Source: Rhizobium sp. FKL33
GTDB lineage: Bacteria > Pseudomonadota > Alphaproteobacteria > Rhizobiales > Rhizobiaceae
Reading direction: 5' to 3'
DNA: 64,000 nt
Assembly (NCBI RefSeq): GCF_005222915.1
Contig: NZ_STFX01000018.1
Location: 142,853 to 206,852, forward strand
Below are positions 9,312 to 17,944 of the stretch, one piece after another (position 1 is the stretch's first letter; each line of letters opens with the position of its first letter). The notes beneath the pieces are model-generated. The model searched no databases, was not told the origin of the DNA, and was given only the letters and a program-made list of their open reading frames with translations. Made by a program: the position numbers and the translations under genes.

Positions 9312-10790
9312 TCACAGTTGTATCCAGGCCGTCTTCAGATCGATATATTTGTCGAATGCATGCAGTGACTTGTCATGACCATTGCCGGATTGCTTGACGC
9401 CTCCCAACGGCACGGAGTTATCGCTGCCTCCATAGGTGTTGACATGGACGACGCCGGCCTTGACGCCTCGCACCATCCGATGCGCGCGCGACAGGTTCGA
9501 TGTCCAGACGGCTGACGCCAATCCGTAATCGGTGGCGTTGGCGATCCGCAGCGCTTCATCTTCGCCGTCGAAGGGGATGATCGAGAGGATGGGGCCGAAC
9601 ACTTCTTCCCGGGCAAGCGTCATCGATGGCGACAGGTCGAAAACGGTGGGCTGCATGAAGTAACCGCCGGTTTCCTCCAGAATCCGTTTGCCGCCTGTCC
9701 GTAAATGCGCCCCTTCGGCGAGCGCCTGCTCAGCATAGCCGAGATCCTTCATGAGTTGGGCTTTGCTCGAAATCGCCCCGGCTTCCGTCTTGAGATCGAG
9801 GGGGTCGCCGAGCTTCATCGATGCGGCGATGGCCGCAACCTTTTCGGCGAATTCCTCGTGAATGCTTTTCTCCACCAGCAGTCTTGATCCGGCGACGCAG
9901 ACTTGCCCGGAATTGCGGAAAATTCCATAAGCAGAGACTTTCGCAGCCTGATCGAGATCCGGCGCATCGGCAAACACGATGTTGGGCGATTTACCGCCCA
10001 GTTCGAGATAGACGCGTTTGAGATTGGATCGGGCCGAATATTCGAGCAGCCGCCTGCCAACCGGACCGGAACCAGTGAAGGCGAGAACGTCGATATCCAT
10101 ATGCAGGCCCAGCGCCTCACCCGTCACCGCTCCCCGCCCCGTGACGACACTGAGAACGCCGTCGGGCAGGCCGGCCTCGGCGCAAAGAGCGGCGAGACGC
10201 AGGAGCGTCAACGACGCCCCTTCCGCCGGCTTGAGCACCACGGAATTTCCCGCCGCCAGCGCCGGAGCGATCTTCCAGGCCCCGATCATCATCGGAAAAT
10301 TCCAGGGCACGATCGCCGCGACGACGCCGACCGGCTCGCGATGGATGAGGCCGAGGACATTGCTGGCGGTCGGGGCGATTTCACCGTAGATCTTGTCGAT
10401 GGCTTCCGCATAATACCGGAAGGTGCCGGCGGCGCTTGCGGGCTCCGCCTTCAGCGCCATGCTGATCTCGGTGCCGTTGTCCCTCACGCCGAGCACGGCC
10501 AGTTCCAGCGCATGCGTGTCGATCAGATCGGCGATCTTGAGCAGCACTTTCTTGCGCTCCTGAGGAGACGCCTTGGACCAGCTTCCCTTGTCGAAAGACG
10601 CGCGCGCGGCCCGGACCGCGCGATCGACATCCCCCGGGGCGGCGTCTGCGAGCGTCGTCAACAGCCGGCCGTCGATCGGCGAAACGACATCGATGGTCTG
10701 GCCGCTCTCCGCCGGGATCCAGTGGCCGCCGATGAACAGCGACTGCGGCGCGACTTCCGCATTGCGGAGGGTGTCGATTTTGTCTTGCAT
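9312..10790 (-). CDS. NAD(P)+-dependent aldehyde dehydrogenase
   Basis: A full-length 492-residue member of the aldehyde dehydrogenase superfamily, closest in style to PuuC/BetB and phenylacetaldehyde-type enzymes. The oxyanion region (VPWNFP), the general base Glu263 in LELGGKS and the nucleophile Cys298 in SGQVCVAG are all present. It is transcribed with the upstream permease gene on the minus strand (63-base gap containing a hairpin). With hpaBC on one side and an aminotransferase, phospho-lyase and kinase on the other, oxidation of 4-hydroxyphenylacetaldehyde to 4-hydroxyphenylacetate would link the two sets; this is inference. A gamma-glutamyl-aminobutyraldehyde or other amine-derived aldehyde is the main alternative. 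Confidence 0.9.
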   Translation of the reverse strand: MQDKIDTLRNAEVAPQSLFIGGHWIPAESGQTIDVVSPIDGRLLTTLADAAPGDVDRAVRAARASFDKGSWSKASPQERKKVLLKIADLIDTHALELAVLGVRDNGTEISMALKAEPASAAGTFRYYAEAIDKIYGEIAPTASNVLGLIHREPVGVVAAIVPWNFPMMIGAWKIAPALAAGNSVVLKPAEGASLTLLRLAALCAEAGLPDGVLSVVTGRGAVTGEALGLHMDIDVLAFTGSGPVGRRLLEYSARSNLKRVYLELGGKSPNIVFADAPDLDQAAKVSAYGIFRNSGQVCVAGSRLLVEKSIHEEFAEKVAAIAASMKLGDPLDLKTEAGAISSKAQLMKDLGYAEQALAEGAHLRTGGKRILEETGGYFMQPTVFDLSPSMTLAREEVFGPILSIIPFDGEDEALRIANATDYGLASAVWTSNLSRAHRMVRGVKAGVVHVNTYGGSDNSVPLGGVKQSGNGHDKSLHAFDKYIDLKTAWIQL

Positions 10791-10811
10791 GGCTCACTCC
10801 TCATTCAGACG

Positions 10812-10836
10812 GACGGCAGGCAGCGCGCCTGCCGTC
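10812..10836. repeat. Intercistronic inverted repeat (hairpin)
   Basis: A perfect 10-bp stem (GACGGCAGGC and complement) with a 5-base loop lies between the permease stop and the aldehyde dehydrogenase start. Without a T-run on the minus strand it is more likely an mRNA-processing or stability element in a two-gene transcript than a full terminator. Confidence 0.6.
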
Positions 10837-10853
10837 ATCTCGCCGCTCGGCGA

Positions 10854-12305
10854 TCAGTTTTCCTGGCCCGCGCCCAGCCGGGCATAGGCGGCGGGATCGA
10901 CGAACTTCAGTCGCGCTGCGGCGAGAAGTCCGATGACCGCGGCGATCACCACCAACCCGGGAAGAAGCACCGCGAGAGCGCCGCCGGCTCCTGCAATAGC
11001 GCCGAAATCCACGGAGATCTTGTAGACCAAACCGAGCAGGACCACGCCAGTGATCACCGGCAACGCCTTGGTGACGATTACATTGTTTTCGAGTTCCGGC
11101 TTGCGGATGAAGAACAACAGGATCGAGAAGGCGGTGAAAGCCATCAGCAGGATGATCGCCAGGGTCCCGACATTGGTCAGCCAGGAGAACAACGCCAACA
11201 CGGGATCCTGGCCGGTCAGAGCGAAAAGCGCCACAACCAGAATAGCGATGATCGTCTGAATGACGGAGCCGACATGCGGGCTCTGAAACTTCGGATGCGT
11301 CACGCCCACGCTTCTCGGCAACAGCCCTTCTCGGCCGGCCACATAGATGTAGCGCGCCACGCCGTTGTGAAAAGCCAGCACGCCCGCAAACAGGCTGGTG
11401 ACCAGAAGCACGCCCATGACAGATCCAATTCCATGGCCGACATAGCGATCCGCCAGGATAAACAGGAACGTGGTCGGATCCTGAAGGCTCTGCAACTCCG
11501 TCGTCAGCTTGTCGACTCCAGTCCCATTGACCATCAGCCAGGAGGTCAACATGTAAAACAGGCCGATGATCAGCACGGAGATATAGGTGGCGCGCGGCAC
11601 GGTCCTTTGCGGCTCGCGGGCTTCTTCGCTGTAGATTGTCGTCGCCTCGAAGCCGATGAAAGCGGCGAAGCAGAACAGAATGCCGATGGCCGGCACGCCG
11701 CTCATGAAGGCCTCCGGCGTAAACGGAGCCATGGAAAGACCGCTATCCCCGCCGCTCAGCAGGATGGCGGCGTCGATGATCAGAACGACGAGATATTCGA
11801 GGATGACGAGGATCGTCAGCACCTTGGCCGAGAGATCGACGCGACGGTAGCCGAACACGGCCACGGCGGCGATGCCGATATAGGTCCAGACCCACCAAGG
11901 CAAATCCAGTCCCCAGCCGGCGAAAAGGCCGGAGGTTGCCGCGCCGAACAGGCCGAATACGCCGATCTGCATGGCGTTGTAGGCGAGGATGGCGATCATC
12001 GCCGCAGCGCCGCCCATGAGGCCGCCGAGGCCTTGCGCGGTATAGGCGTAGAAAGCGCCGGCGTTGCGGATGTGCCGGGCCATCGCGACATAGCCGATGG
12101 CGAACATGATCAGAATGACGGTGACCAGCAGGAAGGTCAGCGGAATGCCGACTCCGTTGCCGAGCAGCATGGCCAGGGGAACCCCGCCAGCGACCGCGGT
12201 CAATGGGGCGGCGGCGGAGACCACCAGGAATGTTACGGCGGCGACGCCGAGACTGTTTTTGCGCAGACGATTATCCGCGCTCGTTTGAATGGATGCATTG
12301 CTCAT
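10854..12305 (-). CDS. APC-superfamily amino acid/amine permease
   Basis: A 483-residue membrane protein with about 12 hydrophobic segments. The N-terminal region (LGVAAVTFLVVSAAAPLTAV) and the FAAFIGFEATTIYSEEAREP segment in the middle are typical of the APC amino acid/polyamine permeases such as PuuP-like proteins. It is divergent from an IclR regulator and followed by an aldehyde dehydrogenase in the same direction. The substrate is unknown; a biogenic amine or an amino acid is likely given the neighbouring PLP enzymes. Confidence 0.9.
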   Translation of the reverse strand: MSNASIQTSADNRLRKNSLGVAAVTFLVVSAAAPLTAVAGGVPLAMLLGNGVGIPLTFLLVTVILIMFAIGYVAMARHIRNAGAFYAYTAQGLGGLMGGAAAMIAILAYNAMQIGVFGLFGAATSGLFAGWGLDLPWWVWTYIGIAAVAVFGYRRVDLSAKVLTILVILEYLVVLIIDAAILLSGGDSGLSMAPFTPEAFMSGVPAIGILFCFAAFIGFEATTIYSEEAREPQRTVPRATYISVLIIGLFYMLTSWLMVNGTGVDKLTTELQSLQDPTTFLFILADRYVGHGIGSVMGVLLVTSLFAGVLAFHNGVARYIYVAGREGLLPRSVGVTHPKFQSPHVGSVIQTIIAILVVALFALTGQDPVLALFSWLTNVGTLAIILLMAFTAFSILLFFIRKPELENNVIVTKALPVITGVVLLGLVYKISVDFGAIAGAGGALAVLLPGLVVIAAVIGLLAAARLKFVDPAAYARLGAGQEN

Positions 12306-12415
12306 ATCGCGAAAGCTCCCCTTTGGCGTTGCGATCTCGTCGGCGCTCCATGGCGTCGACCCTCCAGTTCCATCCCTGCGGCGTGTTTTTGTTGTCTTCT
12401 GCGCAAGGGCGTGAG

Positions 12416-12436
12416 ATGGTTCATATATTGAACCAT
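12416..12436. promoter_or_regulatory. Perfect 21-bp palindrome, putative operator
   Basis: ATGGTTCA, five bases, TGAACCAT: both 8-base arms match perfectly. It lies 111 bases upstream of the permease start and 143 bases upstream of the IclR-family start, in the divergent intergenic region. The arm length and spacing suit a dimeric helix-turn-helix protein, most simply the adjacent IclR regulator. Confidence 0.65.
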
Positions 12437-12468
12437 TGCTTCAAATATAGACTTGCAAAATGTCACAT

Positions 12469-12531
12469 CACCTGTCAAGTTATTTCGCATGTTAAGTATC
12501 TCGACGCTCCTCGGGGCGTGCTTGACAGGTG
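12469..12531. promoter_or_regulatory. Pair of 11-base inverted sites, 52 bases apart
   Basis: CACCTGTCAAG at 12469-12479 is repeated in inverted orientation as CTTGACAGGTG at 12521-12531. The two copies match exactly and their centres are 52 bases apart, close to five turns of B-DNA, so proteins bound to them would lie on the same face. They lie between the divergent permease and IclR genes. Each copy contains TTGACA on one strand, but I found no good -10 partner, so I read them as regulator sites rather than promoters. Confidence 0.5.
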
Positions 12532-12578
12532 TGAAACCACACGGTCCGGGCTTGGAAGGCACGGCAAACGAGGAAAAA

Positions 12579-13367
12579 ATGGGAACGATCAGTAAAGCGC
12601 TGACATTGCTGGATACGCTGTCGCTCATGGATAGAGATGTCGGACTCACCGAGATTGCCGCCGCTTGCGGGCTGGACAAGGCCACGGCGCGCCGCTTCCT
12701 CGTCGAGTTGGAAAGGCACGGCTTTGTCGAGCAACTCGCCGAGAGCCGCAAATACCGCCTCGGCTCGGCGCCGGTTCGTCTCGGTCGCATTCGTGAAGCG
12801 CGCTTTCCATTCCTGAAGACCGCGATCCCCTTCGTCCGCCAACTGATGGAAGAGAGCGGCGAGACGGTTCATTTGTCGGAATTCTCAGGCGGTCGGCTTT
12901 CCACGGTGCATGTCGAGGATTCGACCAAGGCCCATCGCGTCTTCATCGCCGTCGGAACCCTGCTGCCGTTTCACGCCACAGCGTCCGGCCTCGCCTTCAT
13001 CGCGGCCTGCCCCGACAAGGATGTCGAGAGAGCTGCAATTGGCCCGATGCCCGCCTTCACCGACCACACGACCACCGACGGCGCTGCATTTCGCCAGGCA
13101 GTCGTGCAGACGCGGATCGACGGATATTCCGTCAATCGTCAGGGCATGGAGGCAGGCGTCATCAGCGCCTCCGCCGCGATCGCCGCTCCGGGATCTCGTC
13201 CGATCGGCTGCATTACGGTCGCCGCGCCCCTGGTGCGCACCGACGTAGCCACGATCCGCAGGCACGGATTGTCCGCAGCCGCCGCGGCCTCGCGAATTTC
13301 AGAAGCATTTTTCGGCGTCGACCATAAGGAACAGGGGACGCCGCAACGAGGGAGAGGACCTGGATGA
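12579..13367 (+). CDS. IclR-family transcriptional regulator
   Basis: A 262-residue regulator with the N-terminal winged helix (ISKALTLLDTLSLMDRDVGL, then the recognition helix LDKATARRFLVELERHGFV) and the C-terminal IclR ligand-binding domain. The start at 12579 (GAGGAA upstream, starting MGTISKAL) agrees with normal family N-termini; the frame is open to 12453 but that part covers the palindromic sites. It overlaps the next gene by ATGA, so it is the first gene of an operon running to the kinase gene. It probably controls this operon and the divergent permease/dehydrogenase pair. Confidence 0.92.
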   Translation: MGTISKALTLLDTLSLMDRDVGLTEIAAACGLDKATARRFLVELERHGFVEQLAESRKYRLGSAPVRLGRIREARFPFLKTAIPFVRQLMEESGETVHLSEFSGGRLSTVHVEDSTKAHRVFIAVGTLLPFHATASGLAFIAACPDKDVERAAIGPMPAFTDHTTTDGAAFRQAVVQTRIDGYSVNRQGMEAGVISASAAIAAPGSRPIGCITVAAPLVRTDVATIRRHGLSAAAAASRISEAFFGVDHKEQGTPQRGRGPG

Positions 13368-14617
13368 GCCAGAGGGAGCATAAACCCCGAATAGCGGTGA
13401 TCGGCACAGGCGACACCAAAAGCGAAGAACTGATTTTCATGGCCGAAACGATCGCCAAAGCCGGCGGTCAGGCCCTGCTGATTGATGTCAGCGTGCTTGG
13501 GGATCCGCCCTACACGCCGGATTTTTCGAGGCGAGATGTCGCCGCCGCCGCCGGCGTCACGATCCAGGACATCATCGACAGCGGCGACGAAAACAGTTCG
13601 ATGGCGCTCATGGCGAAGGGAGCGTGCAGTCTCGTCAGAGCGCTGTATGACGAAGGCCGGATCGAGGGAATGATCGCGCTCGGCGGCTCGATGGGGACCG
13701 ATCTCGCGCTGGATGTCGCCTCCTCCCTTCCGCTCGGAATCCCGAAATTCGTCGTCTCCACCATCGCTTATTCGCATCTTCTGCCGCCGGAGCGGATCGC
13801 GCCGGATCTGATGATGATCCTGTGGGCCGGGGGTCTTTACGGACTGAATGGCATCTGCAGCTCGGTGCTCTCTCAAGCCTGCGGCGCGGTGGTGGGCGCC
13901 GCGCGTCACGGGACGCGGCCAAATGCCGATCGGCCGCTAATCGGCATGACGTCTCTCGGCTCATCCTGCCTCAAATATATGAAACATCTGAAGCCCGAAC
14001 TCGAGCGACGCGGCTACGACGTGGCGGTCTTTCACGCCACCGGCATGGGCGGGCGCGCCTTCGAGGCGATCGCGGCCCAAAAGGGGTTTGCCGCCGTCTT
14101 CGACTTCTGCATTCAGGAAGTCTCGAACCACCACAATGGCACCGTCGTAACGTCGGGCCCCGACCGGATGGAAAACGCCGGTCGAGCCGGCATTCCACAG
14201 ATCATCGCGCCGGGCGCGATCGACATGGTGGATTTCCAAGCCTGGGGACCCCGACTGGAGCGTTTCGCCGAACGCCCGTTCCATGCCCATAACAGGCTGA
14301 TCGCGTCGATCACGACCGATCCCCAAGGCCGGCGAGAAATAGCCGGCGTCATCGGAGAGAAAATCCGAGCCTCGGCATCGCCTGTCGCGTTCATCCTGCC
14401 GCTCGGGGGCGTCCAGGAATGGGATCAGGAGGGCGAGCCGCTTCACGATCCCGAAGCGCTGGACGCCTTCATCGACGCCATGCGGCGGGCCATCCCAAGC
14501 AATGCCCGGTACGAGGAAATCGACGCTCACATCAACTCGGCGGAATTCGCCGCGAAGGCTCTGGAAATCCTGGACGCCTGGGCGTCGCAGGGACTGGTCG
14601 AAAAGGGACGCCCATGA
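13364..14617 (+). CDS. Tm-1-like (UPF0261) ATP-binding-domain protein
   Basis: A 417-residue protein matching the Tm-1-like/UPF0261 family: IAVIGTGDTKSEELIFMA at the start, GGSMGTDLALDV near residue 110, GMTSLGSSCLKYMK in the middle and ALGGVQEWD-like GGVQEWDQEG near the end. Plant Tm-1 carries this domain and inhibits tobamovirus replication; the bacterial role is not established. In many bacteria this protein is paired with a TIM-barrel phosphoenolpyruvate-hydrolase-like partner, which is absent here. It overlaps both neighbours (IclR regulator and HAD hydrolase) by ATGA and so is clearly part of the amine operon. Confidence 0.85.
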   Translation: MSQREHKPRIAVIGTGDTKSEELIFMAETIAKAGGQALLIDVSVLGDPPYTPDFSRRDVAAAAGVTIQDIIDSGDENSSMALMAKGACSLVRALYDEGRIEGMIALGGSMGTDLALDVASSLPLGIPKFVVSTIAYSHLLPPERIAPDLMMILWAGGLYGLNGICSSVLSQACGAVVGAARHGTRPNADRPLIGMTSLGSSCLKYMKHLKPELERRGYDVAVFHATGMGGRAFEAIAAQKGFAAVFDFCIQEVSNHHNGTVVTSGPDRMENAGRAGIPQIIAPGAIDMVDFQAWGPRLERFAERPFHAHNRLIASITTDPQGRREIAGVIGEKIRASASPVAFILPLGGVQEWDQEGEPLHDPEALDAFIDAMRRAIPSNARYEEIDAHINSAEFAAKALEILDAWASQGLVEKGRP

Positions 14618-15291
14618 CGACGAATGACAGCAAAAAGGCTTTGATCCTGGATTTCGGAGGCGTCGTCACCCGGACGCTTTTCGAAACCCATGACGTGACC
14701 GAGCGCGCCCTCGGGCTCGCGCCGGGATCGCTGACCTGGCGTGGTCCATTCGACGTTTCGTCGGATCCGTTGTGGATGCGCATGCAGGCGCGCGAGATCA
14801 CCGAACGAGACTATTGGACGACGCGGACCGCGGAGGTGGGGGCGCTCGTCGGCGAAACCTGGACCGACATGCAGACATTCGTGCAGCGGGCGCGTGGGGC
14901 GGAGCCGGAACTGGTGTTGCGACCGGAGGCGCGCGAGGCGATCCTGGCCGCCCGCGCTGCCGGAATGAAGCTCGCCATTCTCTCCAATGAACTCGATCTC
15001 TTCTACGGCGCGGAATTTCGCAAGCGCTTTCCCCTGATCGAGCTTTTCGACGTGATTGTCGATGCGACCTACACCCGGATCCTCAAGCCCGACCCTCGGG
15101 CCTACGAGCTCGTACTGGCCGAACTCGGCCTGGAGAGGCAGGACTGCGTGTTCGTCGACGATCAGTTGAAGAACATCGAGGGAGCGGTCGCCATCGGTTT
15201 GCCCCATGTGCATTTCGACGTCACCCACCCTGCCGAGAGTTATCGCCGCGCCCTTCAGATGCTCGGCCTGCAAACACAATCGACCAAGTGA
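14614..15291 (+). CDS. HAD-superfamily hydrolase
   Basis: A 225-residue HAD protein. Motif I is ILDFGGVV (nucleophile Asp; the second acid position is Gly, as in YihX-like HAD-IA enzymes), motif II is LAILSNE, motif III has the Lys in RILKPDP, and motif IV is CVFVDD. The cap domain is of the small helical type. Family members are sugar or small-molecule phosphatases, and some are dehalogenases. It overlaps the Tm-1-like gene by ATGA and precedes an aminotransferase by 7 bases. Its substrate is unknown; a phosphorylated intermediate made by the kinase of this operon is possible. Confidence 0.88.
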   Translation: MTTNDSKKALILDFGGVVTRTLFETHDVTERALGLAPGSLTWRGPFDVSSDPLWMRMQAREITERDYWTTRTAEVGALVGETWTDMQTFVQRARGAEPELVLRPEAREAILAARAAGMKLAILSNELDLFYGAEFRKRFPLIELFDVIVDATYTRILKPDPRAYELVLAELGLERQDCVFVDDQLKNIEGAVAIGLPHVHFDVTHPAESYRRALQMLGLQTQSTK

Positions 15292-15298
15292 GGACATC

Positions 15299-16657
15299 AT
15301 GCGCGAGACCAATTTTCTGACCGAGAACAATGCCCGCCATCTCTGGCATCCGATGGCGCATCCCGCTGACATGCAGGCCAACCCGCCGCATATTGTTCAG
15401 GCCGCGAGCGGCGTCGAAGTCACCGATGTCGACGGCAAGACGCTGCTGGACGCCGTCGGCGGCCTCTGGAATGTCAATCTCGGCTATTCCTGCGAGCCGG
15501 TGAAGCAGGCGATCCGCGATCAGCTCGACGCCCTGCCCTATTATTCCGCCTTTCGCGGCACATCCACGGACAAGGCGATCGAATTGTCCTATGAACTGGC
15601 GGAATGGTTCGAGGAAGACGGGCTGACGCGCGCCTTCTTCACATCAGGCGGCTCGGATTCGGTGGAAACGGCCCTTCGTCTCGCCCGCCAATACCACAAG
15701 ATTACCGGCCAGCCGGAACGGACCAAATTTGTGGCGCTGAAAAAGGGTTATCACGGCACCCATTTCGGCGGCGCGTCGGTGAATGGCAACGCCAATTTCC
15801 GCCGAAACTATGAACCCCTCTTGCCGGGTGTCTTCCATCTCGCTGCCCCCTATGCCTACCGAAATCCGTTCAACACCACCGATCCCGCCGAGATTGCCCA
15901 GGCGATCGCCCGTCAATTCGAAGACGAGATTGCATTTCAGGGCGCCGATACGATTGCGGCGTTGATCATGGAGCCGGTGCTGGGCTCCGGCGGCGTCATC
16001 GTCCCCCACGAAACCTTCATGCCGCTGATGCGCAGCATCTGCGATCGTCACGGCATTCTGTTAATCGCCGACGAGGTGATCACCGCCTTTGGTCGGACGG
16101 GAGCATGGACCGGCTCGCGCGGCTGGGGCGTCAAGCCGGACTTCATCTGCACCGCCAAAGCCATCACCAACGGCTATTTTCCCTTTGGCGCGGTGATGAT
16201 CGCCGACAAAATCGCGAGCGCGTTCGAAAACTCGAAGGGCGCGATCGGTTCGATCGGCCATGGCTACACCTATTCCGGTCATCCGGTCGGCGCGGCGGCG
16301 GCGCTCGCCACGTTGAAGGAAACCAGCCGCCTGAATGTCGCCGCCAACGCCGCGGCTCGAGGGGCTGAACTCTTGGCTGGCCTTCAGGCCCTGATGGAGA
16401 AACACGAACTGGTCGGCGATGTCCGCGGCCGCGGCCTGATGTGCGCTTTGGAGCTCGTTTCCGACCGAAAAACGAAGGCGGGAGCCTCCAAGGACGTCGT
16501 TCAGAAGGTCTTCGACACAGCCTATCAGCACGGCGTGATGATCCGAACCTCCGGCTACAACGTGATCATCTCGCCGCCGCTCGTCATCACGGCGGGCGAC
16601 GTGTCGCGGATCGTCTCGGCGCTGGACGCCGGCCTTGCCGCAGCGGAGGGCAAGTAA
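15299..16657 (+). CDS. Class III PLP-dependent aminotransferase (omega-amino acid/amine type)
   Basis: A 452-residue fold-type I enzyme of the beta-alanine/omega-amine:pyruvate aminotransferase group. The N-terminal HLWHPMAHPADM motif, the PLP-contact GGSDSVETALRLAR, the LIADEVITAFGRTG aspartate motif and the PLP-binding Lys287 in TAKAITNGYFP are present. It would move an amino group from an amine or omega-amino acid to pyruvate, leaving an aldehyde. The start at 15299 follows an AGGA site right after the HAD stop. A phenylethylamine substrate is possible in this context but not shown. Confidence 0.9.
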   Translation: MRETNFLTENNARHLWHPMAHPADMQANPPHIVQAASGVEVTDVDGKTLLDAVGGLWNVNLGYSCEPVKQAIRDQLDALPYYSAFRGTSTDKAIELSYELAEWFEEDGLTRAFFTSGGSDSVETALRLARQYHKITGQPERTKFVALKKGYHGTHFGGASVNGNANFRRNYEPLLPGVFHLAAPYAYRNPFNTTDPAEIAQAIARQFEDEIAFQGADTIAALIMEPVLGSGGVIVPHETFMPLMRSICDRHGILLIADEVITAFGRTGAWTGSRGWGVKPDFICTAKAITNGYFPFGAVMIADKIASAFENSKGAIGSIGHGYTYSGHPVGAAAALATLKETSRLNVAANAAARGAELLAGLQALMEKHELVGDVRGRGLMCALELVSDRKTKAGASKDVVQKVFDTAYQHGVMIRTSGYNVIISPPLVITAGDVSRIVSALDAGLAAAEGK

Positions 16658-16658
16658 C

Positions 16659-17942
16659 ATGAGCGGCAACGCCACGCTTCTCGCCCGCCGCGAGCGTTTG
16701 CTCGGCAAAAACATGTCGACATTCTATCTCGACCCCGTGCATCTGGTGAAGGGTGAGGGCGTGTGGGTCTGGGACGCCGATGGCAGGCGCTATCTCGACT
16801 GCTACAACAATGTCCCGCATGTCGGCCATTGTCACCCGCATGTGGTCGACGCCATTTGCCGGCAGGCATCGACGCTCAACACACATACGCGGTATCTGCA
16901 TGAAGGCATTCTCGATTATGTCGACAGGCTGACGGCGACCTTCGACAAAAGCCTGGACACCGCCATCCTGACCTGCACGGGATCGGAGGCGAACGACATC
17001 GCGCTGCGCATGGCGCATGCGGTGACAGGCAAAGCCGGTGTGATCGCCACCGATCACACATATCATGGCAACACCGCCGCCGTGTCGCAGCTTTCAACCC
17101 GCATGCCGCCGGTCGGCGGCTATGGCGGCCATGTCCGGCATGTCCCGGCGCCGGATGGGTATCGTCCCCTGGGCGGCGCGCCCGGCGAAGCCTTCACCAA
17201 TGCCTGGGCGCAGGCGATCGAAGACGCGATCGCGTCCCTGCAGGCCTCTCCGCATGGATTCTCGGCGCTCATCATCGACCCGTTCTTCGCCAATGAGGGC
17301 TTCCCGGAATTGCCGGACGGCTTCCTGAAAAAGGTGGCCGACATCGTGCGGAAGGCCGGGGGATTGCTGATCTGTGACGAGGTTCAGCCCGGCTTCGGCC
17401 GCACCGGAACCCATATGTGGGGTCATCAGAGAGCCGGCGTCGTTCCGGATGTCGTCACGCTCGGCAAACCGATGGGCAACGGCCACCCAATCGGCGGCGT
17501 GGTGGCGGGAGCCGATACGCTGAACGCATTCCGCAAGGCGTTCCGCTATTTCAACACATTCGGAGGCAACCCGGTCTCCTGCGCCGCAGCGTCAGCGGTT
17601 CTCGACGTGCTGGCGGACGAAAAGCTGATGGAAAACGCCCGCGTCGTGGGTCAGTATGCGCGCGATGGGCTGGCGCGGCTGGCAGCCAAGCATGATCTCA
17701 TCGGCAATGTGCGCGGCAGCGGACTGTTCTTCGGCGCGGAACTGGTGCTGGACCAATCGACGAAGGAACCCGCGACCAACCTCGCCACGACGGTCATCAA
17801 CGAAATGCGCCAACGCGGCGTGTTGATGGGCAAGCTGGGCATTCACCAGAACGCCACCAAAATCCGTCCGCCGATGCCCTTCAGCCGTGACGATGCGGAC
17901 CTGATGTTGCAGACGCTCGACGACGTGCTGGCAGGTCTCTGA
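16659..17942 (+). CDS. PLP-dependent phospho-lyase of the AGXT2L (ethanolamine-phosphate/phosphohydroxylysine lyase) type
   Basis: A 427-residue class III fold enzyme, clearly different from the aminotransferase just upstream. Its N-terminal half follows the AGXT2L1/AGXT2L2 pattern: RRERLLGKNMSTFY, YLDCYNNVPHVGHCHPHVV, and LNTHTRYLHEGILDYVDRL, with the Schiff-base Lys270 in TLGKPMGNGHP and FNTFGGNPVSC after it. Those enzymes do not transaminate: they eliminate phosphate and ammonia from O-phosphorylated amino alcohols, giving an aldehyde. A kinase gene of the matching type follows 2 bases later. The family assignment rests on my recognition of these motifs; the substrate (ethanolamine, hydroxylysine, octopamine-like) cannot be read from sequence. 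Confidence 0.8.
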   Translation: MSGNATLLARRERLLGKNMSTFYLDPVHLVKGEGVWVWDADGRRYLDCYNNVPHVGHCHPHVVDAICRQASTLNTHTRYLHEGILDYVDRLTATFDKSLDTAILTCTGSEANDIALRMAHAVTGKAGVIATDHTYHGNTAAVSQLSTRMPPVGGYGGHVRHVPAPDGYRPLGGAPGEAFTNAWAQAIEDAIASLQASPHGFSALIIDPFFANEGFPELPDGFLKKVADIVRKAGGLLICDEVQPGFGRTGTHMWGHQRAGVVPDVVTLGKPMGNGHPIGGVVAGADTLNAFRKAFRYFNTFGGNPVSCAAASAVLDVLADEKLMENARVVGQYARDGLARLAAKHDLIGNVRGSGLFFGAELVLDQSTKEPATNLATTVINEMRQRGVLMGKLGIHQNATKIRPPMPFSRDDADLMLQTLDDVLAGL

Positions 17943-17944
17943 TC

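Noticed and set aside
9903..12431. Open frame of over 800 codons on the plus strand
   Set aside because: It is antisense to the aldehyde dehydrogenase and permease, rich in Arg, Asp, Gln and His, with no family pattern.
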